Assembly: GCF_900156055.1 (NCBI RefSeq) | Contig: NZ_FTMQ01000005.1 | Coordinates: 186,001 to 250,000 of the forward strand | From: Rhizobium sp. RU33A | GTDB lineage: Bacteria > Pseudomonadota > Alphaproteobacteria > Rhizobiales > Rhizobiaceae | DNA: 64,000 nucleotides | Direction of reading: 5' to 3' | Shown here: positions 1 through 9,678 of the stretch, piece after piece | Numbering within the stretch: position 1 is the first letter of the stretch | Layout of the letters: the number at the start of each line of letters is the position of its first letter | Position numbers and translations under genes: made by a program | The notes under the pieces: model-generated | What the model saw: the letters and a program-made list of their open reading frames with translations, nothing else | Database searches by the model: none | What the model was told of the DNA's origin: nothing

Positions 1-239
1 CACCAGACATCGACCGTCGACGCGTCTTTCTCAGCCCGCACACGGTCGAGTATTTCTCCGGTGCTCATCCGCGGCATGTTGATGGCAAGCCCGGTCTTCG
101 CCTCGTAGGTCTTTTCCATGACGGCGCACCAGACCTCGTCGACACCGCACAGAATGTTGAGCGCGTCGGCTGCCCGCGAACTCGTAGCCGTGGCAAAGGT
201 TACAAGCACCCCTGCGCCGATGGCGGTCAATAACTTCAC
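1..239 (-). CDS. ABC transporter solute-binding protein (N-terminal part; cut by window edge)
   Basis: Only the first 79 codons are present. A GTG start at 239-237 follows a GGGAGGG ribosome site. The start of the protein reads VKLLTAIGAGVLVTFATA, a hydrophobic Sec signal peptide ending near SSRAADA. It continues with the mature-end sequence ALNILCGVDEVWCAVMEKTY, which is how iron(III)/AfuA-FbpA-type (family 1/6) periplasmic binding proteins begin. It diverges from the response regulator/kinase pair at 455-3342, a layout in which the binding protein usually delivers or reports the signal sensed by that pair. The ligand cannot be told from this fragment; such proteins bind iron, phosphoglycerate-like or other small anions. 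Confidence 0.72.
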   Translation of the reverse strand, partial: MKLLTAIGAGVLVTFATATSSRAADALNILCGVDEVWCAVMEKTYEAKTGLAINMPRMSTGEILDRVRAEKDASTVDVW

Positions 240-250
240 GTCGCCCTCCC

Positions 251-270
251 TTGGAACCTCCCCGTTCCAA
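251..270. promoter_or_regulatory. Inverted repeat in the leader of the divergent binding-protein gene
   Basis: TTGGAAC (251-257) and GTTCCAA (264-270) are perfect 7-base arms around a 6-base centre. The repeat sits directly upstream of the ribosome site of the gene at 1-239. It may be a hairpin in the leader mRNA or a site for the adjacent response regulator. Confidence 0.3.
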
Positions 271-454
271 TGACTGAATCATGTCCATATCGGTTCCGGC
301 TGGCAACCCGGAGAATGGTTACCGATCTTTCAACAGGGCCGCTTCCATGCGTTTCAGGGATTTCAAATATTACAATTGTGACGTCCAGCGATAACCAGCA
401 AATCTTTGGCGTTTTCTCCCTGCCCGGTTATGATGCCGATGGGAGGACTGCAAC

Positions 455-1195
455 GTGTTGAACCAAAAGGTGAAAATTCTGATCGTCGAAGACGATCCGG
501 ATATGGCGGAGCTTATCTGTGACCTGGTGGAGGCAGAGGGATGGATACCAGTTACCGCCCCCTCAGCCGAGGTTGCACAAGAACGATTGCAACATGAGAC
601 GGTTCAACTGGTTCTGGTCGACCACAATCTGCCGGGCCTTTCGGGCCGAGCCTTCGCGCAGCGTTTGAGGGCGCAGACCGATGTCGGCATCGTCATGGTG
701 ACAGCAGCAGGAAGTGCGACCGATCGGGTGCTGGGGCTCGAAACTGCGGCGGATGACTATGTGGTCAAACCCTTCGAACCGAACGAACTGACCGCACGGA
801 TCAAGGCTGTTCTCCGTCGTACCCATCCACAACTGCGCCACGACAGGGAGATTGAGCGCGAACAGCCGTCGACGGCGCTCAGGCTCGGCGAATGGGCTGT
901 CGATTTGGCTCAGCGCCGCGCCGTTTGCCTGACCGATCCAACCAAGGCGCTAACGGCAGCAGAGTTCGCCCTGCTTGAGATCCTCGCCGAGACGCCGAAC
1001 GCGCCCGTGAGCCGCGCCCAGATTCTCGACCGTATGGGCGCTGACTCCGATCGTTTCGTTGATCGCAACGTCGATGTCCTGGTGCTACGTCTCAGGCGTA
1101 AGATCGAGCGGAACCCAGACCTCCCACGCCATATCCAGACCCGGCGCGGCAAGGGCTATGTCTTGCACACTGACGATGCTGGATCCCTGCCTTGA
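455..1195 (+). CDS. OmpR/PhoB-family response regulator
   Basis: DNA-binding response regulator of 246 residues. The receiver domain (about 6-125) has the acidic pocket EDD at 12-14, the phospho-acceptor Asp56 in LVDHNLPG and the conserved lysine in DDYVVKPFEP. The C-terminal winged helix (about 145-240) has the DVLVLRLRRKIE recognition region and ends RGKGYVLH. The start is GTG at 455 with GGGAGGA seven bases upstream. It overlaps the kinase gene by four bases, so the two are almost certainly a cognate pair. It probably controls the divergent solute-binding protein operon at the left edge. The exact signal is unknown. Confidence 0.9.
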   Translation: MLNQKVKILIVEDDPDMAELICDLVEAEGWIPVTAPSAEVAQERLQHETVQLVLVDHNLPGLSGRAFAQRLRAQTDVGIVMVTAAGSATDRVLGLETAADDYVVKPFEPNELTARIKAVLRRTHPQLRHDREIEREQPSTALRLGEWAVDLAQRRAVCLTDPTKALTAAEFALLEILAETPNAPVSRAQILDRMGADSDRFVDRNVDVLVLRLRRKIERNPDLPRHIQTRRGKGYVLHTDDAGSLP

Positions 1196-3342
1196 TTAAC
1201 CGTGCATTCCTCTCGTCCATCGCCTTTCGATTGCCCTTCGCAATTGCATTCATCTGCGTCTCGGTTCTCCTCCTGTCGACCGTCGCCATCTATGGTCTGC
1301 AGAGGGCGCGCAGCGAAATGTCGGCCTACAGTGTGCAGGCCTTCTCAAGTCTCGCCAAGGCCTCGCTCGTCTCAAGGCAGGTTTCCGACCTCGTTTCGAG
1401 CGCACCTTTCCTGATGAATGCAACGTCCCCCTACCGTGTCTCGAGTGAAAGCCGTGCCGTGGTTGCCCAGGTGGGCACCCTTCTGCAAACCATGGCACCG
1501 GATAAGCCGGGCGCTGGCATGCCAGGCACCGGCGCGCACCGGATCATCGAACTGCTTGAGAGGATCGAGGCCCAGACACTGGCACTTGCGGCAAATGCAG
1601 ATGCCGCACAGTTACACAAGGCAGAAGCGGCCGTCGCACTCGGAGAGATAGCTACCGCTCGCGCCATTCAGGATCAGGAGCTACGGCAGCGCCTGAACGA
1701 CATCGCACAATCAGCCTCCACGTCGGACAGTCTCTTCCAGCTTGGCGAACTTCAACGACGCTTCGTGGCCGAGACGACCGTCCGAATGCTGGTACCAGGC
1801 CCCAATCTAAGGGTCTCGCCTGAGCAACTGGAACCCTACCGTCGGATCTTTGAGGCACAGACCCGTTACCTCCTGGAGATGTTCACCATCCGCGCATCGG
1901 TCTCACGGCTGCACACAGTCTCGCGCGACCTCTCGCATGCAACCGAAACCCAGAGCGCATTCGTTGCCAGCGCGCTGAACAAGAATCTCGAAGCCACCTC
2001 AAGCGCATTGCGCCAACTGCTTTTCATGATCGTGCTTGCATCCTTCGCGGTCGTTATCCTCGCTATTCTCTCAATTCGCTCAGTTATGCGCGTTTCACAC
2101 GGAATAGGTGACCTCTCGCGCGGCATGAATGCGCTGGCTCGCGGAGAGGAAAATGTCGGGCCGCCCGTTTATGCCGGGACTGAAACGGAGCTGATCCGCT
2201 TGCTTGACGCCTTTCGCGCTTTCAAGGAGAGCGTCGATCGCGTGTCCCGTCTGAGACGCACGGCAGAAGCGGCTGCTCGGACGATCCGATCCACTTTTCG
2301 GTCGATGAATGAGGGCATTGCCCTCTTCGATCCGACTGGCCGACCGATCACGATGAACCGTCGCATCATCGAACTGATGCGCCAAACGGGATCGTCGCGA
2401 AAAATGTCGCTGCGCCGGTTCGTTGGAACGGTCCCGGAGATCGATCCCCTTCTTATGCCCACCGAAAACGAGAGCGGCTCGCTTGTGGAGCGTCAGATGC
2501 TGCGGCACCGGTTTGTTGACGACCAGGTGGTGGAGATTTCTGCTTCAAGGCAACCTGACGGCGGCGTGGTCCTGCTCGCCCGCGACGTGACGGCCATGGA
2601 TCGCCAGGAGATCGAGGCGGCCCGCGCCCAGCGCCTGGATGTGGTCATGCGAATGACGCATCAGGTAAGCCACGAGGTTGGCAATATGATCGGCATCATC
2701 ACCGGCAGTCTTGGCCTACTGGAGCGCGAACCAGAGTTCACCGAACGGCAGAAGCGGCACCTCGGGCGCATAAGAAAGGCCGCTGAACGAGGGCGCGCAC
2801 TCGCCTCCAGCATGTTATCCGTCGGTAGCCAGCAGCAGATACGGCCAGCCTCGATAGACATCGCCACGATCCTTCAAGGGATGGCGGATGTACTGGAAAT
2901 GGCAATTGGCGCCCGCAATCGTTTGGAGCTGGATCTCGCAGCCAATCTGCCAACCGTCAGTCTCGATCCTGCGCTGCTCGAGCAATCCATTCTGAACCTT
3001 TGCCTGAACGCGTCGGCCGCAATGCCAGATGGCGGAACAGTCCGAATTGAAGCGCGCGGGGAGGCAAACACGGTCACCATCGCAGTCATCGACGAAGGTG
3101 TCGGTATGTCACCCGAAGTCCTCGACCAAGCGATGGAACCCTACTTCACCACGAGGTCGAAAACCGGAGGGTCTGGCCTCGGGCTCGCCATGGTCTACGG
3201 GTTCGTCCGCCAGTCTGGTGGTGAAGTCAGAATCACCTCTCGCTTGTGGGAAGGCACACGCGTAGAGCTTTGTTTCCTTCCGTCGCAGTCGGATGCAACG
3301 CCGTGGCAGGCTGAACACGAGCGGGTCCAAGCTCACCATTGA
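1192..3342 (+). CDS. Membrane sensor histidine kinase with PAS domain
   Basis: A 716-residue sensor kinase starting at TTG 1192, overlapping the regulator stop. Two membrane helices (about 12-34 and 272-294) flank a roughly 235-residue helical periplasmic domain. A HAMP-like linker, a PAS segment (about 360-460) and a kinase core follow. The phospho-accepting histidine is near residue 493 in the unusual H-box MTHQVSHEVGNMIG, which resembles the HDFNNLL-type H-box more than HELRTPL. The ATPase domain has the N-box NLCLNASAAMPDGG (about 601), DEGVGM (about 634) and GGSGLGLAM (about 658). It probably senses the binding protein or its ligand from the divergent operon and phosphorylates the preceding regulator. 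Confidence 0.88.
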   Translation: MINRAFLSSIAFRLPFAIAFICVSVLLLSTVAIYGLQRARSEMSAYSVQAFSSLAKASLVSRQVSDLVSSAPFLMNATSPYRVSSESRAVVAQVGTLLQTMAPDKPGAGMPGTGAHRIIELLERIEAQTLALAANADAAQLHKAEAAVALGEIATARAIQDQELRQRLNDIAQSASTSDSLFQLGELQRRFVAETTVRMLVPGPNLRVSPEQLEPYRRIFEAQTRYLLEMFTIRASVSRLHTVSRDLSHATETQSAFVASALNKNLEATSSALRQLLFMIVLASFAVVILAILSIRSVMRVSHGIGDLSRGMNALARGEENVGPPVYAGTETELIRLLDAFRAFKESVDRVSRLRRTAEAAARTIRSTFRSMNEGIALFDPTGRPITMNRRIIELMRQTGSSRKMSLRRFVGTVPEIDPLLMPTENESGSLVERQMLRHRFVDDQVVEISASRQPDGGVVLLARDVTAMDRQEIEAARAQRLDVVMRMTHQVSHEVGNMIGIITGSLGLLEREPEFTERQKRHLGRIRKAAERGRALASSMLSVGSQQQIRPASIDIATILQGMADVLEMAIGARNRLELDLAANLPTVSLDPALLEQSILNLCLNASAAMPDGGTVRIEARGEANTVTIAVIDEGVGMSPEVLDQAMEPYFTTRSKTGGSGLGLAMVYGFVRQSGGEVRITSRLWEGTRVELCFLPSQSDATPWQAEHERVQAHH

Positions 3343-3911
3343 AGGGCTTTAGCCCTCACCATTCGGCCGAGCATGACAGAAACCTGGATAACCAAAAACG
3401 GAAATAATTCCGCTCGTCCGCCATGTTGACGTCGGCCCAACGCCAGGGCACAAAGATGGCATCCACGGTCGCTCGCGGCAGGAAAACAGAGGAAAATCAA
3501 AGGCTATTTTTCTAAGCCATTGAAATCATGTGAGAATCCAGCCTCTCCAGGCAGGCCATTTTAGGTCGGTTTTCCGCTGAAAAACAGCGACTATCTCTCA
3601 GAGAAAAAGCGACGCCTTCTCAACAACTTGAGCAACAGTTGCGCAGTTCTTCAGGCCACCCGTCGTCCTTCTGGGAGCTTCGCGAAATCGGCTGGGGATC
3701 CAACGCGAGCATTGTAGTCGTGCCTCCGACGGCTTGCGTGCTCCAGAAACGAACTCAGCAGAGTCGAAGGTCACCCCGCATCCAGATACTGTATGTGATC
3801 TGATTCGTTCGGCCCTACCCCTCCTGCCCACAATTCGACTAGAGATAACAACGAGGACCAGCGCATAAGCGTATGTGAACCGTTCGTACGTGTCCTGTTT
3901 GGGAGGACTAA
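3343..3911. other. Intergenic region, no gene supported
   Basis: About 570 bases separate the two two-component systems. Short reading frames on the minus strand lack ribosome sites and resemble no family I know. The last part must hold the promoter of the tctDE genes; the ribosome site GGGAGGA of tctD is at 3901-3907. Confidence 0.5.
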
Positions 3912-4583
3912 TTGAAGATCCTGTTCGTGGAAGACGATCCCGAGCTGGCTCGTTGGATGATCAAGGCGCTCAAGCAGCGATACGACTTCATCATCGACTG
4001 GGCTGAGGACGGCGCCGTGGCGGACAACCGTTTGCGGACGGAAGAGTTCGACGTCGTGATCCTCGACCTCGGACTTCCCGTGATCGATGGAAGGTCGCTG
4101 CTTGCCGCGATGAGAAACCGGGGTGACAACACACCGACCCTGATCCTCACTGCCAGGGACACACTCACCGAGCGGATCGGTACCCTTCACGAAGGGGCTG
4201 ATGATTTCCTGGCAAAGCCCTTCGCGATCGAAGAACTCGAGGCGAGACTGGTGGCGCTTGTCAGACGATCGCATGGCCGAAATACGGGCACGTTTTCCTG
4301 CGGCGGCCTGACCTACTCTCCAGCGGAGCAGCGGTTCACGTTTGATGACGCGCCGCTTGAACTCACTCCGCGTGAGCACTCCATGCTGCGTGTCCTGATC
4401 CAACATGCAGGCGAACCAATGTCGAAGCAAAAGATCATGGACCGGATGTTCTCCTACGATGCCGATATCCAACTCGAAGCAATCGAGGTCATCGCGCATC
4501 GCCTGAGGAAGAAGCTATCGGGGTCAGTTCAGATTACGACGCTGCGGGGCATCGGCTATGTTCTTGAAGCGAACCTGCCATGA
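3912..4583 (+). CDS. tctD: TctD-like response regulator
   Basis: OmpR-family regulator of 223 residues. The start is TTG 3912 with GGGAGGA five bases upstream. The receiver has EDD at 7-9, Asp52 in VILDLGLP and lysine in DDFLAKPFAIEE. The winged helix ends RGIGYVLEANLP. It overlaps the kinase gene by ATGA and sits upstream of a complete tctCBA transporter, which is the standard arrangement of the TctDE system that induces tripartite tricarboxylate transport. Assignment as TctD rests on this context together with the sequence. Confidence 0.86.
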   Translation: MKILFVEDDPELARWMIKALKQRYDFIIDWAEDGAVADNRLRTEEFDVVILDLGLPVIDGRSLLAAMRNRGDNTPTLILTARDTLTERIGTLHEGADDFLAKPFAIEELEARLVALVRRSHGRNTGTFSCGGLTYSPAEQRFTFDDAPLELTPREHSMLRVLIQHAGEPMSKQKIMDRMFSYDADIQLEAIEVIAHRLRKKLSGSVQITTLRGIGYVLEANLP

Positions 4584-5974
4584 CACATCAACCGGAACGC
4601 AGCGGACGCCGCCTGGCGATCACGATCGGCTACTGGATCCTACCAGCCATCATCGTTGCGATGGCCTCGACATTGTGGTTCAGCACGACGACAATCCGAG
4701 AACTTGCAGACAGTGCCTATGACCGATCACTTGCGGGTGCCATCCGCGCGATCGATGCCAATATCTCTAGCGAAAGCGGCGGCGTGGGCGTCGAGCTTCC
4801 TTATAATCTCTTCGCCTTCTTTCAATTGACTGCCCAGGGCACGGTCTACTTCAATGTCTCGACCAGCGACAATCTGGTTCAAATCGGTGACGTTCTTTTA
4901 CCGAAAACGCCTGGACTCGAAAGCGGCGAAATTCGGTTTCATGACGGCAATTATTTCGGTCAGGATATCAGAGTTGGTGCCCTCAAACGTCCGCTCGACC
5001 CGGCAAGTCCCGAAGGGGTCCAGATCACCATCCAGGTGGCAGAGACCAAAGTATCGCGTGGGACATTCCAGAATGCGCTAATCAAGCGGGCGATCCTTCG
5101 GGATGTGCTCGTCGTGCTCATCCTTGGTCTTCTGATTGGTCTCGGCGTCTTCAAGGCGCTCCAGCCCCTGAACCGTCTGAAGGACACAATCGATGCGCGC
5201 GAGCCCGACGATCTGAAGCCGGTTGCCGTCGCCTCCCTGCCGCTCGAAGTCCAACCTCTCGTGCAGGCGATGAACGGGATCATGCAAAGGACTGCCGAAG
5301 AGGCAAGCCAGCAACGCCGGTTCCTCGATGACGCATCGCATCAGCTCCGTACGCCGATGACCATCCTGCGAACCCAGATCGAGTATGCGCTGCACCAGTC
5401 CTCGCTCCCGGATGTCAAGGCGACGCTCGTATCTTCGCGTGAGGTATTGGAGCGATCGATCAGAACGACCAACCAACTCCTTGCCCTGGCAAAGGCGCGC
5501 ACCGCTCAAGGGACTGAAATCTATCCGCAGGAAAGGCTCGATCTCTCCGAGACGATCGCCGACACGATCCGCATGCTCTGGCCGCGAATCCGATCCCGGA
5601 AAATGAACTGCGTATTCGACGCCTCGGAACACGCAGTGATCGTGCGGGTCAACGAGGGCCTTCTGCGCGAGGCGCTCACCAATATCATTGACAACGCCGT
5701 TCATTACGCCCCGGAAGGGTCACTGATCACCGTATCCCTTGCTACTGCTACCGGCCGCGCCGAGATCGAGATCATGGACGAGGGCAAGGGCATGAGCGAG
5801 GAAGATATTCGACTTGCCGGTACACGCTTCAGAAGCGGAACGAGCTCTGGAAGCGGCCTTGGGCTGGCAATCGCCCTCACGGTGGCCCGAGCAAATGGTG
5901 GGACGATGGCGTTGCAAAACCGGCAAGACCGGACCGGTCTGTTGGTAAAGATTTCCTTACCTGTCAGTCGTTGA
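4580..5974 (+). CDS. tctE: TctE-like sensor histidine kinase
   Basis: A 464-residue inner-membrane kinase with N-terminal membrane helix (about 14-32), a periplasmic domain of the two-component-sensor type, a second helix (about 172-194, VLVVLILGLLIGLG) and HAMP. The H-box is DDASHQLRTPMTILRTQIEY, with the histidine near 254. The ATPase has the N-box EALTNIIDNAVHYAPEGS, DEGKGM and GSGLGLAI motifs. It begins inside the tctD stop (ATGA), so the pair is translationally coupled. The likely role is sensing a carboxylate, alone or bound to TctC, and switching on tctCBA directly downstream. Confidence 0.86.
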   Translation: MTHQPERSGRRLAITIGYWILPAIIVAMASTLWFSTTTIRELADSAYDRSLAGAIRAIDANISSESGGVGVELPYNLFAFFQLTAQGTVYFNVSTSDNLVQIGDVLLPKTPGLESGEIRFHDGNYFGQDIRVGALKRPLDPASPEGVQITIQVAETKVSRGTFQNALIKRAILRDVLVVLILGLLIGLGVFKALQPLNRLKDTIDAREPDDLKPVAVASLPLEVQPLVQAMNGIMQRTAEEASQQRRFLDDASHQLRTPMTILRTQIEYALHQSSLPDVKATLVSSREVLERSIRTTNQLLALAKARTAQGTEIYPQERLDLSETIADTIRMLWPRIRSRKMNCVFDASEHAVIVRVNEGLLREALTNIIDNAVHYAPEGSLITVSLATATGRAEIEIMDEGKGMSEEDIRLAGTRFRSGTSSGSGLGLAIALTVARANGGTMALQNRQDRTGLLVKISLPVSR

Positions 5975-6012
5975 AAGCCGAATGAAAGCTTCGCTGCGAT
6001 ATATCCAATGTG

Positions 6013-6031
6013 TGCAGATTGGAGGTCTGCA
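6013..6031. promoter_or_regulatory. Inverted repeat upstream of tctC
   Basis: TGCAGA (6013-6018) and TCTGCA (6026-6031) flank TTGGAGG. The repeat lies 22 bases before the tctC start, between tctE and the ribosome site GGAGGAGAAA (6041-6050). It could be an mRNA hairpin that separates transporter expression from kinase expression, or a TctD site. Confidence 0.3.
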
Positions 6032-6053
6032 TCAGTTTTTGGAGGAGAAATCA

Positions 6054-7046
6054 ATGTCACTTTCTATTCGCGCTGCCTTTTTGGCGGCGACCGCTTCGGC
6101 TTTTTCAATCGCCGCCCCAACCATCACACTTGCAGAGCCCGCCAACCCCGAATGTATCGCGCCGGCCCAGCCTGGCGGCGGCTTCGACATCACCTGCAAG
6201 CTTGCTCAGTCAGCGCTTCAGCAGTCTGGTGCATTGCAGTCGCAGCTTCGCGTATCCTATATGCCGGGCGGCATCGGCGCGGTGGCCTACAACGCCATCG
6301 TCGGCCAGCGCCGGGCAGAGCCTGGTACGATCGTCGCCTTTTCGGCAGGCTCGCTTCTCAACATCGCTCAGGGCAAGTTCGGCGCCTACTCCGAGAAAGA
6401 TGTCCGCTGGGTGGCCAGCATCGGCACGGACTATGGCGCGGTCGTGGTCCAGGCTGACAGCCCCTACAAGAACCTCATTGAATTGATGGGTGCCATCAAG
6501 AAAGATCCGACATCCGTGATCATCGGTGCGGGAGGAACGATCGGCAGCCAGGACTGGATGAAAGCCGCCATGGCGGCGCGCGCGGCCGGCATAGACTACA
6601 AGGCGATGCGCTTTGTCGCCTTTGAAGGCGGCGGCGATTGCGCAACCGCGCTCCAGGGCGGCCATGTCGATGTCTGCATGAACGATGTCGGAGACAGTCA
6701 GGCCGCCATCGACGGCGGTGCGCCGCTGAAGCTGCTGGCAATCTTCTCCGAGGAGCGGCTGCCCGGCAAGCTCGCCGAAGTGCAAACAGCCAAGGAACAG
6801 GGCTTCGATATCCTCTGGCCGATCGTGCGTGGATTCTATGTCGGTCCCGACGTTTCCGACGAGGATTACAAGTGGTGGTCGGACGCGTTCGAAGCAACCA
6901 TGAAGTCGCCTGATTACGCGACTGCGCTGCAAGAGCGCAATCTCTTCCCTCTTTCCATGACAGGTCCTGAGACCACCGCATTCATCGAGGAACGGGTCGC
7001 CGCTTACAAGACCCTCGCGGCCGATTTCGGTCTGGCGACCAAGTAA
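6054..7046 (+). CDS. tctC: Tripartite tricarboxylate transporter solute-binding protein TctC
   Basis: Periplasmic Bug/TctC-family receptor of 330 residues. I take ATG 6054 because GGAGGAGAAA precedes it and the signal peptide MSLSIRAAFLAATASAFSIA begins there; a longer frame from 5982 is less likely. After cleavage near LAEPANPE the protein has the family's ligand-loop PAQPGGGFDITCKLAQ and the later sequence VGAGGTIGSQDW. It feeds the TctAB permease encoded next, and probably also TctE. The carboxylate is not identifiable; citrate, tartrate and aromatic acids are all known for the family. Confidence 0.9.
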   Translation: MSLSIRAAFLAATASAFSIAAPTITLAEPANPECIAPAQPGGGFDITCKLAQSALQQSGALQSQLRVSYMPGGIGAVAYNAIVGQRRAEPGTIVAFSAGSLLNIAQGKFGAYSEKDVRWVASIGTDYGAVVVQADSPYKNLIELMGAIKKDPTSVIIGAGGTIGSQDWMKAAMAARAAGIDYKAMRFVAFEGGGDCATALQGGHVDVCMNDVGDSQAAIDGGAPLKLLAIFSEERLPGKLAEVQTAKEQGFDILWPIVRGFYVGPDVSDEDYKWWSDAFEATMKSPDYATALQERNLFPLSMTGPETTAFIEERVAAYKTLAADFGLATK

Positions 7047-7058
7047 GGTTTCAGAACA

Positions 7059-7499
7059 ATGTATACCGACCGCATTCTCGGGGCGGCCGCAATCGCGGTC
7101 GCAGCGATCCTGATCGCCTATGGGTACGGGCTCGAGGCACCATTTGCCTACGAACCGGTCGGCCCCCGGGCATTCCCGCTGATCGCCGCATCGATCATCG
7201 CCGTTTGCGGCGTGATCCTGCTCTTGAAATCGGGGGCTGCGGGTGGTTCTGAAACTCCGATGCCCGGCAGAGCGGTTCTCGCACTGTCGGGCTCACTCCT
7301 CGCCTATGCCATCCTGTTTCAGCCGCTCGGTTTCGTCATCTCGACTGCCACGCTCATGGTGCCGATCGCGATGATTTTTGGAGCCAAGTGGTGGCAGGGC
7401 GCTTTGACCGGCGTCGTTCTTGCCGTCTCGTCCTTCATGCTTTTCGATCGCGTGCTGGATGTGGTTCTTCCCGTCGGCCCTTTGGGAGGTCTTATCTGA
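7059..7499 (+). CDS. tctB: Tripartite tricarboxylate transporter small membrane subunit TctB
   Basis: A 146-residue protein with four predicted membrane helices (about 5-21, 38-58, 71-90, 96-135) and the early motif EPVGPRAFPLI, typical of TctB. It is the small partner of TctA in the inner membrane. The gene follows tctC by 12 bases and shares one base with tctA, so it belongs to the same operon. Confidence 0.9.
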   Translation: MYTDRILGAAAIAVAAILIAYGYGLEAPFAYEPVGPRAFPLIAASIIAVCGVILLLKSGAAGGSETPMPGRAVLALSGSLLAYAILFQPLGFVISTATLMVPIAMIFGAKWWQGALTGVVLAVSSFMLFDRVLDVVLPVGPLGGLI

Positions 7500-9028
7500 T
7501 GGAAACCCTCGGTTATCTCATCCATGGTTTCAGCGTTGCCTTGACGCCGACCAACCTTCTGCTTGCATCATTGGGTGCGATCGTCGGCACCATGGTTGGC
7601 GTGCTGCCGGGCCTCGGGCCTATCAATGCCGTCGCGATGCTAGTCCCAGTTGTCTTCGCGCTCGGACTGCCGCCGGAAAGTTCTCTCATCCTGATGGCCG
7701 CCATCTATATTGGCTCGGAATATGGCGGCCGCATCAGTGCCATTCTGCTCAATGTTCCAGGCGAAGCCTCAGCGGTCATGACCGCTCTTGAGGGCTATCC
7801 CTTGGCGAAACAAGGAAAGGCTGGCATCGCGCTGTCGCTCTCGGCCTGGACGTCCTTCGTGGGCTCGGCGGTGGCGACTATCGGCATAGTTCTGGCCGCT
7901 CCTGTCCTGGCTGGTTGGGCGCTTGCCTTTGGCCCGGTCGAATACGTGGCGCTGATGGTGTTCGCCTTTGCCTGTCTGACCGGACTTCTGACCGACCAAC
8001 CGGTGAAGGCCATGCTGGCTATCGCATTGGGACTGGCGATTTCTACGATCGGCATCGATGCGAATTCGGGAGTCTACCGCTACACATTCGGCACGCCAAA
8101 CCTCGTTGATGGCGTTCAGTTCGCCACGGTCGTCATTGGCCTCTTTGCCATCAGCGAATTGCTGATCATGCTGGAGACCATGCATGGCGGTACTGCTGTC
8201 CGGATCAAGCAGATGGGCCGCTCCCTCTTCAATCGGAGCGAAATGGCCTTCACCCGAATGGCCACCCTCCGGGGGTCCGTCATCGGCTTCTTTGTCGGCA
8301 TTCTCCCGGGGGCGGGCGGAACCGTCGCCTCTGCGCTCGCCTACACGACCGAAAAACGCATAGTTGAAAAGATCGACCCTGAAGGCAGCCAGTTCGGCAG
8401 GGGCGACATGCGTGGGCTGGCCTCCGTAGAAGCCGCCAACAACAGCGCTTCCAACAGCAATTTCATCCCCATGCTCACACTCGGGATCCCAAGTTCTGGA
8501 ACGACGGCGATCATGCTGGGCGTCCTGACGCTCTATAATCTGACCCCGGGCCCTGCGCTGTTTAGATCACAGCCGGATCTCGTCTGGGGATTGATTGCCT
8601 CGCTGTTCATCGGCAACTTCATCCTGCTCGCCATCAACATCCCACTCGTTGGTGTCTTCGCCCGTATGCTATCCGTTCCAGCCTGGGTCCTGGTGCCGTT
8701 CATCGTGGTCGTGAGCACAATCGGTGTCTACTCGGGCAAGTCGACCACGTTCGAGCTGGTCCTGATGGTGGCTCTTGGAATTGGCGCCTACCTGCTCAGA
8801 CGTCTAGGGGTACCCATGGCGCCCCTGATCCTAGGATTGGTGCTCGGCAAGATCCTGGAGCAGAGCCTCCGCAGGGCGCTCTCTCTTTCGGCTGGGGAAA
8901 TCAGCATACTTTGGTCGAGCCCGATCTCGATCGTGCTCTGGACCATGGCAGCCGCAGTCTTTCTCGTGCCGCTTCTCATGCCGAAGTTTCAGCGCTGGCG
9001 CTCGGCGGCGTCCCTCGGTAATAATTGA
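7499..9028 (+). CDS. tctA: Tripartite tricarboxylate transporter large permease TctA
   Basis: A 509-residue inner-membrane permease with about 11-12 hydrophobic helices. ATG 7499 overlaps the tctB stop and is preceded by GGGAGG. Family signatures are visible: GTMVGVLPGLGPINAVAML near the N-terminus and the second glycine-rich copy GFFVGILPGAGGTVASALAY in the middle, the two inverted-repeat loops that bind the substrate, plus NNSASNSNFIPMLTLGIPSS. It uses the ion gradient to import what TctC captures. Last gene of the operon; no clear terminator follows. Confidence 0.93.
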   Translation: METLGYLIHGFSVALTPTNLLLASLGAIVGTMVGVLPGLGPINAVAMLVPVVFALGLPPESSLILMAAIYIGSEYGGRISAILLNVPGEASAVMTALEGYPLAKQGKAGIALSLSAWTSFVGSAVATIGIVLAAPVLAGWALAFGPVEYVALMVFAFACLTGLLTDQPVKAMLAIALGLAISTIGIDANSGVYRYTFGTPNLVDGVQFATVVIGLFAISELLIMLETMHGGTAVRIKQMGRSLFNRSEMAFTRMATLRGSVIGFFVGILPGAGGTVASALAYTTEKRIVEKIDPEGSQFGRGDMRGLASVEAANNSASNSNFIPMLTLGIPSSGTTAIMLGVLTLYNLTPGPALFRSQPDLVWGLIASLFIGNFILLAINIPLVGVFARMLSVPAWVLVPFIVVVSTIGVYSGKSTTFELVLMVALGIGAYLLRRLGVPMAPLILGLVLGKILEQSLRRALSLSAGEISILWSSPISIVLWTMAAAVFLVPLLMPKFQRWRSAASLGNN

Positions 9029-9678
9029 GGCTCGCAGACCATGCTGTGTTGTGCAAGCGCCGGAGAGTTGAGAGGCCGGGTAGGCCCTGGCCCAATACTC
9101 CCAAGCGCTTGTCAACAAAATGTTCGCCACAATCGGGAGCAATTACACTGAGTTGTATTTCCGCGCCTTTCCGGGTTCGCTAGACCTCACTTGTAGAATG
9201 CACGCACTTGGTTTGGCCTCCGCCTTGAACGGACACGAACCGGAGACCCGACATTACTTCGGATGCGAGACGCCAAAGAAATCCGACAGATCACACATCT
9301 GGTCTATTTGGACTAACTGACACGACTTATCGCCAATTCATTCCCGCACCGGATCACGGATCCAACGAATTGAAGGTTATCGAGTGCTATGAGCTGCTGC
9401 AGCCGATTTCCAGCGAACAGGACGTTATGTCATCGGTTTTGAACGCGGCCTCAAGATAGAGCGCACAGTCCGCTGGAGGCGGCATGTGGGTCGATGTCTA
9501 TCCGATGACCTGCAATGAGACGGGAAACCGTCAATCGCGAATGTCTGCATTTCGGATTAAATAACGGCAAGGTGGCACACTATTTCAATTTCGCCGCTCA
9601 TCCCGCCAATGCCAATTCGCGCAGGGCACTCCCGTCGCTCAGGAGCTTCACCAGGTCCTGAAGCACAAAAGCACGCTC
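9029..9678. other. Intergenic region with a dispersed 33-base repeat
   Basis: No gene is supported here. Positions 9217-9249 match 20631-20663 at 27 of 33 bases (see repeat entries). The rest looks like decayed sequence between two convergent operons. Confidence 0.45.
9217..9249 (+). repeat. Dispersed 33-base repeat, copy 1
   Basis: Begins CCTCCGCCTTGAAC and ends GACCC. Aligned without gaps to 20631-20663, 27 of 33 bases agree, including the first 14. Its origin is unknown. Confidence 0.45.

Noticed and set aside
3598-3831. Small gene between the two two-component systems
   Set aside because: No ribosome site, no homologue recognised, overlaps other equally random frames.
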